The notes under the pieces are model-generated. The model was not told the DNA's origin, ran no database searches, and saw only the letters and a list, made by a program, of their open reading frames with translations. Below are positions 12,667 to 24,815 of a DNA stretch of 64,000 nucleotides, piece by piece; within the stretch, counting starts at the first letter, position 1; the number at the start of each line of letters is the position of its first letter. The DNA lies in the NCBI GenBank assembly GCA_023079485.1, contig CM041085.1:27389121-27453120 (forward strand), given 5' to 3'. The translations under genes and the position numbers were made by a program. The stretch is from Archilochus colubris. Taxonomy: Eukaryota > Chordata > Aves > Apodiformes > Trochilidae.

Positions 12667-15536
12667 GCCAATTGTCCCTTTAATCTAAATTTGAAATTGT
12701 TATTTGTCTAGCTGAGAGCAGCCAGTTCACATGCTGCAGAGACTAGCAAAGTGGAGGGCTCTCATGCAAAACAAGTCCAGATGACATCTTCAAATCGATG
12801 TAAAAAGGGCTTGGCTAAATATATTTTCCCTCCTTATTTGAGAACTGCTAATCAATAGCTACACAGCCCTTAGTTTTGCTTTAGAGGATTGTGGTGTAAG
12901 CAAGAAATGTTGTTCCTGTAACAAAAATCCATCTGAACGGAACATGTTTGAAACAATGCCAAGCACTAAAACTGTTTTTATTAACAAGTCATGGTAATTC
13001 ATTCTTCCCTGAATGCCTGTTGGATGACATTAGTAAGACACTAGCTCATGGCTGGGAAGCAATCTAAACACCATGGATGTTTTCAAAGATTTCTATCATT
13101 AGGAGCTGATCTGCTCCATTGCCTTTGTCTTCTTCAGTGTGGCAGAGGCAGCTAATGAGGAAGAAACAAGGGGAAAATCCATAATCTTCCTCCACCCTGC
13201 TCTTCTATTGCTGACTACAGGATCACAGCTGAGCCCTCAGGTTTGTTTGGCTTTGCCCTGATGTGGGCACACGGAGGAAGAGTGAGAAGGGGAAATGGGC
13301 ACAAAGAAATAGAGAAAAATATAAGTATTTTTTTTCTAAAAAGCCCTGAAGCGGGACCAGGAACCTCATATGGGCCCCCAGGTGCAGGAGGGTTGTGAAG
13401 GGCTTGCTTAGGGTTGTTAGTAGTGGCCAGGGCATGGGGATGGCAATGGGAGGCTCATGTTGTGCCAGGCAGGGGAAACACTCCCCTCCCTCTTGCAAGC
13501 ACCAGCACTTTCTGTTGGAACTCCATGGTGTTACTTACAACAAAAATTTTTTTAATGAAGCCAGTAAATAAAAAAAACTCCTAAATTTTTGTTCTGGAAC
13601 TTTTTTTTCCCCCCACACGTTGGTATCTGGCATGGGTTAGAGCAAGAAATTATGTGGACACAAGGACACAATTAAGTTAGCTAGGAAGCAATAGTCCCCT
13701 CTAGTGTTTCCAGGTTCATGTTTTGATAAAACCCAAAAAGTAAAAGTTTCAAGTTTTCCTCATAGCTAGAAATTATTTTAAAAGAAATAAATTCAGAAGT
13801 GTGGAAATACCTCACTTCTACAATGATAATACAACATAAAGCACTGTTGCCTTGATGAATTTTAATAATAACATTTCCCTCAGTGTAAACAGACTGATTG
13901 AAAAGGAACAGGAGCATTGCAGGTTGAAATGAAATGCCTCTGTCTTGTTAAATCAATGTAGTCTGGCACTGATCAAACAAACTGAGGATGCTGAAGTGAC
14001 CATGCATCCCCTTCTGCCATCCCCTGAGTGCTGGTGTGCTCCCACAACACGCTTGAATTTTGACAGATTCTGTTTTCTGATGCAAATGTAATTCAGAAAA
14101 AAAGCTCTAAGACATCTCTGGAGAGAACAGCTCTGGAGCCTCCATACCAAGGAGACTGGAGCTGAGCACTCTCCTGTCAGAAATCATGTACAAATTCAGT
14201 GTAAGAAGGGACAATTTAGAAGACAATTTATCAGAGGCTCAACAACCTCTTCCTTGCTTTTTATATCCATGTGTAAAGATTTTATACTCAGACTGCAAGG
14301 ACTTTTTGTTCCCCCTTAGCTGTTCTCTGGGCCATGCAGATACTACCACAACGTACACATTACACAATCACTGGTAGTTTTCTATAATCATCCAGGAATG
14401 CACTGGTTGTCACATGGGGCTTTAGTCAATACAGCTGTTAGCTTGCCCACATGAACAATAAACATGTGAAGTATGGCAAATGTTCTTCGAGGGGGAAGGT
14501 TTGCTGTAAATGTAAATAGAGAAGGACTCTTGAAAAAGCCTGACAACTTCTGCTTCATCTGAGGAGTGGCCAAAGTTATGACACTGGAGAACACAGAAGT
14601 TGAAAACCAAGATGTTATTTCCCTGTTATTCAAGCAGTAAGAGCTCATATAAAAATATCTGTGTGACCTCAGGGGAGTCACAACTACGGAACCCAGAAGA
14701 TTAAAGAAAATAAGCTTAAAATACCTTCCTCACAAATTCATGCATTTCTTTCCTATATGGAAGTGCTGGGCAAACCTCAAAAGGTTCAGAGGTTTGGATC
14801 CATCTCCAGAGCATCTGATGACTTCTTAAAACCTCCCTCGGGGAGGATTTTTGCTGACATTTATTAGAAATGAGAAAGATGTTAAGATTTGAGCTTGTTC
14901 CCTTGCACTGCCAACCCAAGTTCTTTGTTACCTGCTTCCCCACTCTTATTCTCATTAATGCAAATAACCATTTCCAAATCCAGTACTACTAGAAACAATG
15001 TTGGCCAAACCACAGAGGAGGTCAGAAGCTGTGAAGAGCCCACAGAAATCTGTTGAATTGGCATTTTCTATGAACAGAGGCCTGAGAGAGATTAAAACCA
15101 TGAAGAGTCACCAAATGGAAGAAAATGCAAGAATCAAGCTTTCCTGGATGGTGCAGTTTTTCCCGTCAGAGGAAATGCTCTGACCATGCCAAACTACCAA
15201 TAGCTGATTGCATTTACACAGCAAACAGTCAGCAACTGTTTGATGGCTGTGGGGTTTTTATTTATATTTGCTCTTAATTACACATCTACTGGTGTGGGTT
15301 TTAGAGGCAGATAAAACCTAGCTGCAGCAATAGCTTTCAAATCAGCTTTCACCAATGCTTCAGTCAACAGAAACCTTTAATTAAAACACTGAGTTACCCA
15401 GGTTCTGGTTACCATATAACTAGCAACAAATTCAAATATTTGGATTATAAACTATCTTCATAGCTTGGGCGACAGGCATCATGTTTCCTACTTCATGTCA
15501 AAGGCTTTGCAGGCATTTTGTAGGTGTCTGGCAATA

Positions 15537-15590
15537 GGGAATGGCAGGAGGAAGTGCTGATAAGGGAATGGCAGGAGGAAGTGCTGATAA
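15537..15590. repeat. Perfect 2 x 27-bp tandem duplication
   Basis: A 27-base unit beginning GGGAATGGCAGGAGGAAGTG occurs twice in tandem, at 15537-15563 and 15564-15590, without a mismatch. Identity of the copies suggests a recent duplication or a collapsed variable-number repeat. No coding frame of interest crosses it. Confidence 0.95.
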
Positions 15591-16541
15591 GGCATTGCAG
15601 CCCAGCTATAAGGTAGTGCCGGAAAAATACAGTTGATGTGTAATGGTTTGTGATCTCTTATTTTTCTTGGTTTTGGAACAAATTATAAGATCTCCACACT
15701 TACATTATCCCAGACCTGTACTTGATGGTACATCAAGTCATGAAGTTCATTTATGCCCAGGTTGAAAGTACAAGAATGCTGGTTTTGCAATACTTACTAG
15801 CCTTCTGCTTTTAATGATGTAGACCTAAATATTCATATGTGATATTGTAAGCACCCTATTTAATCTTGTACTTCAGATTCAGGAGAGAGGACCTGCATAG
15901 CAAAAAAGAACACTGGACATTAGGAGAAGTGTTTGTGAAGGAAAAGAACAACTGAAGAGATTCCTATTAGCGAGATGAGAAACATTAAATGTTCTAAATC
16001 AGTAAGTATTCTGATTAGTATGCAGATCAATTTAATCAATGAGCAATCAATGCAAAGTGTATTAACAGCCACTAAAGAAGTTCCAATCTGGGCCAGTGCC
16101 TAAGAGGATGCTCTTAAAATGCAACAAGCTTTGCTTCATTAATAAGCACGAGCACAAAGTGCCCTATTTTTCAGGGCTAGGCATGAGGCACATTGACTTG
16201 GAAGGTTTTTGAAGTGTTACAGTATGATCCAAACCCCTTTCACCTCAATTGGAACTTTTTCACTGACTCACCAAGGTTGGATCATTATGGCAATAGATCT
16301 TCTATATGCAGAGGCATATGCCCAATTCTGGAGTGTCCAGCACACTGCCATGCATACATTTCTGTATTAGGCCATAGCACAGGCAAATGCTGTGAATATT
16401 GCTTTTCTTCCAGTAAAGTATGCCACAACCATATGACCACTCCACTTCTAACATCACCCTTAGGTTGTTAACATTTACTCACAGGAGGTGACATTTGGTA
16501 TACCCAAATATTTCTCTGTTCTTGTGGGCTTCTTACTTCTG

Positions 16542-16564
16542 TTTTTTTGTTTTTGTTTTTTTTT
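16542..16564. repeat. T-rich tract
   Basis: A run of T residues interrupted by two single G residues. It is low-complexity sequence with no adjacent retrotransposon. Confidence 0.8.
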
Positions 16565-18560
16565 CCCTGTGGGATGCACTTTTAAATCCTTAATCACTCA
16601 CTGGTAAAGAAGCAAAAAGGTATTTTGTGTTCAAAGCAGTGCACATATTGCTAGGAAGGCCCCCCTGCTCTAATTAAAACCATCCATTTGCTGTTTGTGT
16701 ACAGAGAACCATAACACAGCAGGAAACGACTGTCATATCAAATAACCTTTTATGGTAATTGTGGTGAAATACTGACTTTTTAATGGTTACATACTTATAC
16801 AGGTTTGGCAACAGATACAAAAATAAGTAATCAGTTTTTCTGAAGGGCCACCAAAATGGCAGGTTTCCCAAGTCAATAAGTACACCCAGAGACTGATAAT
16901 GCAGAAAGCAATTTAGTGCTGCAAGGAATATGACCATCTATTTTCTGGGAGGAGAAACTGCAGCTGTCATCTGAGGATTATAAGTGACTGCTTGTTTATA
17001 ACAAAATGTATTCATATATCAGAAGGAAGTACAAGTTTAGCTGCCTGGCTGATGCCCTTTCTATAGTACAGGTGTGGTGCCAGCCTGAAATCAGGTGCTA
17101 CAGCCAAAAATGTCAATTTGCAGTCTCGCCCTTGACATGCTGTGTAGCCTTTGTCAAATCTCTTGGGGACTTACTACACTGAACAGAAAGGCTAGCCCAG
17201 TTTTAGAAAACCCCAGGGGAGCATCCTAAATGATAGAGAGCATTCCAAAGTGTTAAAGAATAGTCCTGCCTCTCTAGTTCTTGAAAAAGTTTTGCTTCCT
17301 GTTTCCTTATTTACTTATTTTCCAGTTGTTCTATGTATTTTTATGGACTGTTAAAGAACAGTCCCCCGCATCCTATGGGAAGGCTGTTTGCAAGTGCAGA
17401 AAAGCAAATGATTCCTTCATTCTCCATACAGTACATTACACATGCAAGATGCTATAAAGACTATTATGTTTAGAATCAAGGACAAAAATTAGCAAACAGC
17501 AATATTATCAGAGCATACAAAGCCAAGGGACTTTGCTTTGGGGAACCCATGATCCAGCAGCTGACTCACTCTCAGGAGACTCAGGCCCATTCTGTGCTTA
17601 CCACCCTGGGCTGAAAGGACCCAAGGGCACAGCAGCAGAGTGGGACTTCCCTCGCAGCACATTCAAGGCTCTACAGCCTTTGTAAAGACTGAACAGGAAG
17701 TGCATTAGTAAGAAAGGCTTTATCAAGTAGGATGGTAAGCATGATCTTGCTATTAATATGAGCATGGGGATATTTTGAGCATTGATGTGGTTAACCATAG
17801 GTGAGGGTGTAGTCTCCCTCCTAAATCTGTGCTCACTCTTTGCCTGCAGGAAGATGGTTACTCTCCTATATTGCTATCTGACAAAGTCAGCTTAAATCTG
17901 GGGACCAGAGAGGAGTATGATAAGACATCTAGCATGTAAATGGGTGTAAATTTTATACCCTTTATGCCCTTGGAGCATGAAATTTCCACAACTCTTTGGG
18001 CACACTTACACTAGAGCAATGGAAAGAAAGCCAGTCCTCAGCTTATGCGTCCCACTACCCTGACTTCCTCAGAGCCAAATATCAGCAGAAAGTTAGGAAC
18101 TCTTAACTATAGAAACTCAGAATTTGAAAAAGCCACCCAATTAACCTGTCCCTTCTGCTTTTCCATTTCCCATCACCTCAAGATCATTCTCTGATACATG
18201 AAGGTCTAATGTACATACTCAGGCCTGTAGTAGTTACTCCATTAGGCTGTCTTCAGTTGGCAATGTAAGTCTTCAATATGTGCCATTTCCACACTTTTTT
18301 TTTCCATGTTGGTGGAAGAACTGCCTGATTATGTGCCATTAGCAACTAGTGACACACAGAGAAAGCACCACGCAGGGTGTGGGGGGTCACCCTAGCATTG
18401 AGGCCGAAGCAAACATGAACACATCACTGAGGAACAGACAGCAGCTACCAGGTTGCTGCAGTCCAGCCACCAGCAGTCCTTCATTTTCACCTTGTCCTGG
18501 CATAGGAGGTCACCTAATATTTTTGGTACATTCTAGGTGGGTGTCTAGGGCATGGGAACA

Positions 18561-18605
18561 ATATGTATATATATATATACATGTACATACATATATACAT
18601 GTAAC
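18561..18605. repeat. (TA)n / CATA microsatellite
   Basis: A 16-base palindrome of alternating purine and pyrimidine (18565-18580) leads into ACATGTACATACATATATAC-like sequence. It is AT-dominated, self-complementary and probably length-variable. Confidence 0.85.
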
Positions 18606-21315
18606 GCGCACATACACAGGGTCCTGACAGACTGTATTGTTTCTGTGTAAAAAGGTGCATTTATACAGCGTCTTTCATCAGGGATTTCAAAGCACTTTTA
18701 AATACCAAACATCACCACATCCCTGTAAGAGCTAGGATAGTAAGGGGAAGATGGGAGAGAGCTCTTACAATGCCCTGTTTCAGTAGATTGTTATAAGAAC
18801 AAGAAATTCTTGAGGCATCCAGAGAAATGGTGTATGTGTCTTCGGGGGATTTTTGCTTTCAGAAAGTTTCCAATTGCATCTTTCAAAAGTTTCTCTTTTA
18901 AAACATCAATGAAAAGATAATTTAAATGATGTTCAGAGAAAAAACCCAAATTCTGGTACCCTCTGGAAATCTCAGGTCAATACCACAGATCTGCAGCATG
19001 TATTAAGTGCTCTCCATCCACTGCCAAGATATGCCATCATGCACATAGATGGTCTAAATACATCAAGCAGAGATAAAGAGAAGCTAATGCAATTATTCTT
19101 CACGCTTCAACACTGAAGAATGAATTAATGCAGTGCTTTAAAACTAAAATTAATTTATAACATTGAGGTACCTTTACCCCTTTAGACTAGTGCAATGAGG
19201 CCTTACTGCAATTAAAATTAGATCAGTAATGAAATAAAACTAAATGGAAGGTTTAAACCCTTTGACCTCATCTAAAGTCTGGGATCTGGGATCTTGCAGG
19301 GCCATGTATGACCCACCTCATGCTAGAAGGGGCCCAGATATGTAGAATTTACTCTGCTTCATCCCCTCAATAGTCTAGTTTGTGTGGGAAAGGCAGCCAG
19401 TCATGTAGGCCAGAAGGTAGCTTCAGCATGCTCCAACCAGGCTTGTGAGGCACCTACAGAACATTTCTGATGCACGGTCCCTCTGAGTGGTTATGCCAGA
19501 TCAGGGATTGAAAGAGCACAATTTTTTTCCATTCTGTCACCATGTTTGGCAAGAAGGCATCACTCAAGGAGACTCTGAATCAAGAACACTCAACAGCTGG
19601 GGATACATGCTTGTCTTGGGCGCTATAACAGAGCTACAAGCAATCCCTGAGCTATGGTTCTCTCCCCAAATTCCATGTACCCCCAGCCCATTCTTGAATT
19701 CAAGATACAGAAAGAAGGCCTTTGCCCACATCTCATGGTTCACCCTCCTGGGGAAATTTCACAGTGTATGCTACTATCTTCAGATACAGGATCATATCAA
19801 AAATACCTGGCACAGCATCTGCTTTCTCCTTAAATTCAAGAGCTTCACCCCACAAGACTTACCAATTGCTCCTGAAAAGAGAGGCCAACAGTTACAACCA
19901 GACCTTCCATTGGGATGAAAGGGTGCAATGAAGTATGGACTTATACTGCAGATAATGTGGAATCAGGTCTTTACTTCAGCTAAATGTACTGACAGCTACC
20001 TGACACAGAAATACCTTGCTACTGCAGCACATCAGCAGTTAATGCCAGGTCGAGGATGAATAACCTTCCATATTAAGAAACCCAGAAGCACTCTGATAAG
20101 GAATGCCCCCACTAAGATGAAGGTGACTTCATTTTTGTGGCTGAATCCTGCACATATCTCTTCAAGTGTAGTCTTTTTTATTAGTCATATTTTGATGGGT
20201 GCCAAGAATCGAGCTACAAAGAGCATGGTATAACTCCGAGATGGAAAAATTTAGTTCTTTGTGGTATCACATTTTAGATGAAAAACCACTTCCTCTCCTG
20301 CATGGCAAAGCAAGAAAGCGTAGGCTTCAGTTTTATCAGTCATTGCATCTGTGCCCTCATAACAAGCTTAAAGTCTGTGAGCCAAAAATGTGAGTTGTGG
20401 TCTGAATCTTTTACTCTTGTACATTCATGTAAATTTGAAACATCTATAGCTTTGTTGGAGTTTACAAAGTTGGAAATAATGAATGCCGGAATTTTGTCTT
20501 TTTCATTCAAGAAGAACAAATTGTTTCACAGAATAACATGCTTTCACTTGAGGAGGTTTAGAAGTTATTTCTCCAACTACACTGGGTTTCATTGTGCTAC
20601 TATGCATGGGTTTGGGTGGGTTGCAGGCAAGTTATTTGTTCTGGGCTAACTGCACAGCCCTGGTGTGACAAGTGGCCTCTAGGGAAGAGGAAGAGGTCAC
20701 TGTTGCTCACAGACCTCCTGGCTAGTCCCTCCTGGTCACAGCTAGAGCCCTGGTTTGACCACTCGAAGAATCAACTCTTTCCTTTTCTGGCACTTGGTAT
20801 CATTTCCACTTACTGTTATTATAGCAGAAAAGCACAAGTATTTATTTTAAGGTTATCTTAATACCCTGAGTTTTCAATAGGAGAGTAAAGCTGGTGGCAG
20901 TGGGCAGGTGTATGTTTCCATCCTTTATCTCATGCTGCTTCTTACACATTCAGGTAACTACAGGAGGGATATTACTTCTTCAGTGCCTTTTCCCAGGTGA
21001 GCCAAGTATAACTTTCAGTGTATTTCTGTCACAATTCCTGTCTATTTTCACCTGGCTGTCTGCTTAACTAGCTGTCTAGTTTCATATTTCTAGTTTGCAC
21101 TTAACCAGGCTGGATATTTCCCCTTTGTCTTTCCCCATATTCATATGCATCAATCAGAGCCTTTTTTCTTGCTTTTGCAGCAGATAGGGAAGAAATATAG
21201 ATGAAGTTTTGCTTACCAGTGCTTCCAAAGAAGAAATCTACACCCATAAGATGTTCTGGCTACATCAACATTAAAGCATGGTAATAATTTGAAATGGAAT
21301 ATAGTCCTATAAGTA

Positions 21316-21332
21316 TTTTTTTTAAAAAAAAA
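21316..21332. repeat. Palindromic T8A9 tract
   Basis: Eight T residues are followed by nine A residues, a smaller version of the tract at 12644-12666. Confidence 0.85.
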
Positions 21333-22487
21333 GAAGAGTAATAATGTCTTGCAATTATGTAAGAAAAACATTGAGCTCTTAGTAGAAACTACAGCATACC
21401 TAATAACAATATATATCTGTGAACAAAAGGTCTGGGTTTTATTATAAACATTTAACCAATGTATAATTTCAATTATAGAAAAGGCAATGTAATCTATACA
21501 GAAATTACACATATTTTGGTAGCAGAATAGGAAACAGTGCCTAGGTGACCTTCTTTAATAATGAGATTCACACATTCATATGCTGTTAATAAGTGGCATA
21601 ATTGTTGAGGGTATTTAAATAATTGAATTTAATAAAGTATGACAATAGCTGATGAACATTTCATTTGAATGTCACTGCTATCACTCTCCCTTTGGCATCT
21701 CAGACTTCCAGCATTCATTAAACAGTTTCGCATTCCCATTTGAATTTTTCAATAACAGATTTCAGATCTCTACTCAACCTGGAACATTATATTACCATTC
21801 TTTTTCAGAAACATCATCATTCACATATCCCGCACCTACTGAGTAGAAGGCAAAACCATCCATCACTAGAGTTACTATCTCCCACTCAGCTGCCATTTGA
21901 TCCAATGCTTCTTTCCCAGTCTCCAGTCATTCCCATCTCTGATTTCCAACATTTGCAGGATTACACTCTTGAACACTGTCCCAGAATTTTGCCTTACAAG
22001 TCTGAGACATTATCATTATAGAACAGTCTGTTTACCACACTGCTCATTTTTCATACCAAAAGTTGTATTTTATAATATTTTTTTTACCCAAAGCTATTTT
22101 ATAAAAAAGGTTGAGCTCTGGGGAAAGTTTAAACTGAGTTTGTTGACTATGAGGAGAAAAAAAATTATCACATTTTCAAACTTTTTAAAAACATTCTAAA
22201 CAAGTACAACTAATTAGATCCTGATCAAAGCCGAGTGAAGCCCTCTGGAGCAGCTGCATTCCCTATATTGGCAAAAATCAGGCCATTAAAAAAAGTTATT
22301 TAAATAAGGAATATTGGAGCTAAGCCAAAGCCCTTTGAAATCAATGGAACTTTTTAATGACTTCAATGGAATTTGCATCATAGCTATAGAAAACAACCTT
22401 TTTTCTTTAATTCATCATTGCTGCTGACTGATGCAATACAAACTGAGAGGCTATTCAGTTGCAAAATCTACAGAGAGTGAATTAATT

Positions 22488-24020
22488 CCCACAGAATTGT
22501 TTAGGTTGAAAAAGACCTCTTGAGATCATCTAGTCCACCCCCCAGTTCAAGCAGGGCCTGCTAAAGCAGTTTGCCTGAGGTGGTGTCCAGCTGTGTGTTG
22601 AGCATCTCAAAAGACAGAGATTCCACAACCCCACTGGGAAACCTATGCCATTGTTTGACTACCCTCACAGTAAAAAAACCCAACATTTACTGCTTTCTTA
22701 TAGTCTACCAAGCAAGTCATCTCACTCTAAAAGACGACATGGTTGCTCAAGCATGATCTTCTCTTTACAAATCCATACTGACAGCTTCCAATCACTCTCT
22801 TGTCATGGGTTTAGAAATGCCTTCCAGAAAGTTTTTCTCCATTGCTTTCCCACAATCTGAGTTAAGATTGACCAGCCTGCAGTTCCCTAGATTTCATTCC
22901 TTCCTTTCTTGAATACAGAAATGATATTTGCTTTTTTAGTCTTCAGGAACCTCTCCCATAGTCAAAAATAATCAAGAGTAGCCTCTCAATAACATCCTCG
23001 GCACTCATGATTGCAATATGTCAGCCCTCAAAGGCACATGTCCAATATGTTTAAGTGCTCCTTCATTTGATTCTCCCTCACTGAGAGTGAGTCCTCCTTG
23101 TTTCAGACTTTCCCTCTGGTCCCGGGGGCCTAGGATTCCCAAAGTTTAATGTTACTCGTCAAGTCTGAGGCAAAGAAAGCATTGAGTACCTCAGTCTTTT
23201 CTATGTCATTTATCACCAGCTCCCCTGCCCCACTCAGAAGTGGCTCCATATCTTCCCAAGTCTTGCTTCTGCTGTTTATGTACCTCCATGCCTTTCTTGT
23301 TGATGTTCACATCTCTTGCCAGACTCAACTGCTGACCATAGCACTCTTAATCCTATCCTTGCATGATCAAGAGAGTAACTCTGTACTCCTCCTGAGTTAC
23401 CTGCTCCTGTTTCCATCTCTTGTACACTTACTTTTTATGCACTAGTAAAGTTAGGAGATACTTGGTCATCCATGCATGTCTCCTGCTGCCCTTTGCTCTA
23501 TTTCCAACTTTTCAGAATGGACCTTTCTTAAGCTTGGTGATCCTTGAATACCACCCATCTCAGCTGCACCCCTCTTCTCTCCAGGGCCATGTCCTATTGG
23601 ATTTTTCCAAGATGGTCTCTTAAGGGATTGAAGTCTCCTATCTAGAAACCCAGGTCTACTTTTGCTCTGCTCCCTCCAGCCACACTCCTGAATTCTACCT
23701 TCTCATAGATAGCAGCCAAAGCTGCCCATGACTCATGTCCCAGACCAGTTCTTCCTTGTCTGTAAGTATCAAGTCCAGGAAATCACACTTTCCCACTGAC
23801 TCCTTGACTACCTGTAGAAGGAAGTTGTCATCAATGCGCTTTAGAAGCCTCTTGGTTTTATTGTATCCTGTTGTATTACCCTTCCACCAGATACTAGGGT
23901 GGGTCCCCCATGAGAAAAAGGAGTGAGGCTATGAATGTGAGGCTTCTTTCAGTTGTTTGTAGGCCTCATCTACTATTTCTTCCTAACCAGGAAGTCCATA
24001 ACACTACAACAGCACACATG
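22488..24020 (-). mobile_element. Old CR1 LINE with endonuclease region, internally deleted
   Basis: The left edge (CCCACAGAATTGTTTAGG, then AAGACCTCTTGAGATCATCT) is a CR1 3' end on the minus strand, running to about 22695. The text then jumps into the reverse-transcriptase region (around 22700-22960, including GACCAGCCTGCAGTTCCCT). It continues rightward through the linker and into the C-terminal half of the endonuclease domain, fading at about 24020. The part of ORF2 expected between tail and reverse transcriptase, roughly 1 kb, is missing. This is either one internally deleted element or two CR1 copies in the same orientation. Divergence is higher than in the other copies, so I judge it the oldest. 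Confidence 0.88.
22700..24020 (-). pseudogene. CR1 ORF2 remnant: endonuclease to start of reverse transcriptase
   Basis: On the minus strand from 24020 leftward, the order follows CR1 ORF2: the second half of the APE-type endonuclease, a linker, then the early reverse transcriptase. The endonuclease signature that should read GDFN lies at about 23895-23912; the bases after GGGGGAC lack the expected TTCAA, removing the Asn and shifting the frame. The second signature, SDH followed by E, should lie near 23701-23725, but about two bases are missing and a TGA stop occurs. These comparisons use remembered CR1 consensus. No long minus-strand frame survives, so the copy is dead. Confidence 0.82.
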
Positions 24021-24711
24021 TTGGGTGTTGACTCATAAAACTCTTGCCAAAGTCCTGGCTTGTTCAAAGGCAAAAGTTGTAAAAGCCACTTCTACATTTT
24101 TTCTACATTTTTTTAAGAAAAAGAAAATAAATGAACAAAAATACAGACAAAAAAAACCCAAATCAATCAGGGGAAGAAGTTCTAGAGACATATAGTTTGT
24201 GCTGAGCTGTGCCAGTACAAGTGTTGGCAAAGCTGGTGATTTTATAGCCAGTTCAACATGTCCTGATGCATCACCACTGTTGTATACTGTGCCAGAGGAT
24301 CCTGCACATGCAGTGAGCCACACATCCTCAAGGCCAACACCTCCAGCATTTCTAGCTGTTATCCTGAAATTGTAAGCAAGGCCTGACAAGGGACCAGACC
24401 ACCAAGCCCACCCATAGTGAAAAGTCAGCTCCAAGGTCAAGCTGGAAAGTTGAGACCATGGGTCAGGATCTGGCCCCAAATCAGGAGGAAACCTGGTCAG
24501 GCAGGACCAAGGTCAACAGAAGACTAAGTAAATATTCCCAAGCAAAGGGAACTGAGGCCTCCAGCTCACCCAGGTAGGGAAGTAACCCAGAGCCAACCCA
24601 CTTGGAGAGGTGGAAGTTCAGGGTCAACAGAGTCAGAAGGAGGCAAGTAGTTCAGACACATCTGGATACAGGGCAGCTTTCCTATTTAAGAGACAGCAAT
24701 TCTTTGAATGG
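24021..24711. other. Unassigned DNA between two CR1 copies
   Basis: The segment adjoins the truncated 5' side of the CR1 at 22488-24020. It includes an A-rich run at about 24115-24162 and a GC-richer part at 24190-24680 with recurring GGTCA/GGTCAGG words. A minus-strand frame of 148 codons (24033-24479) spans much of it, but its translation is not one I recognise. It could be an undetected old repeat. Confidence 0.45.
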
Positions 24712-24815
24712 AATAGAATCATTGGATCATTTAGGGTCAAAAAAGCCTATGCAATCATTGAGTTCAACTGTAAACATAACACTGCCAAGTCCACCACTAA
24801 GCCATGTCCCTAAAA
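24712..24815 (-). mobile_element. CR1 LINE 3' end fragment, minus strand
   Basis: The sequence starts GAATAGAATCATTGGATCAT and continues with TTAGGGTCAAAAAAGCCTAT. It then reads AACACTGCCAAGTCCACCAC followed by TAAGCCATGTCCCTAA, the tail of a widespread avian CR1 subfamily in reverse complement. Only about 100 bp remain, all untranslated. It lies about 700 bp to the right of a larger, older CR1 in the same orientation. Confidence 0.9.

Larger units (their letters stand above)
11737..22487. other. Unassigned non-coding DNA with simple repeats
   Basis: This 10.7-kb stretch has no recognised CR1 or other element and no recognisable exon. The longest open frame is 143 codons (19487-19918) and looks random. 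Listed separately are a T12A11 palindrome, a perfect 27-bp tandem duplication, a T-rich run, a TA microsatellite and a T8A9 palindrome. The lack of young repeats could mean old single-copy sequence, but conservation cannot be judged from one genome. Confidence 0.55.

Noticed and set aside
18111..18260. Possible very old CR1 tail (CAGAATTTGAAAAAGCCACC)
   Set aside because: Similarity is limited to a few words and does not continue through the expected tail sequence.
19487..19918. 143-codon open frame
   Set aside because: No domain, no recognisable splice context, and a translation resembling random sequence.
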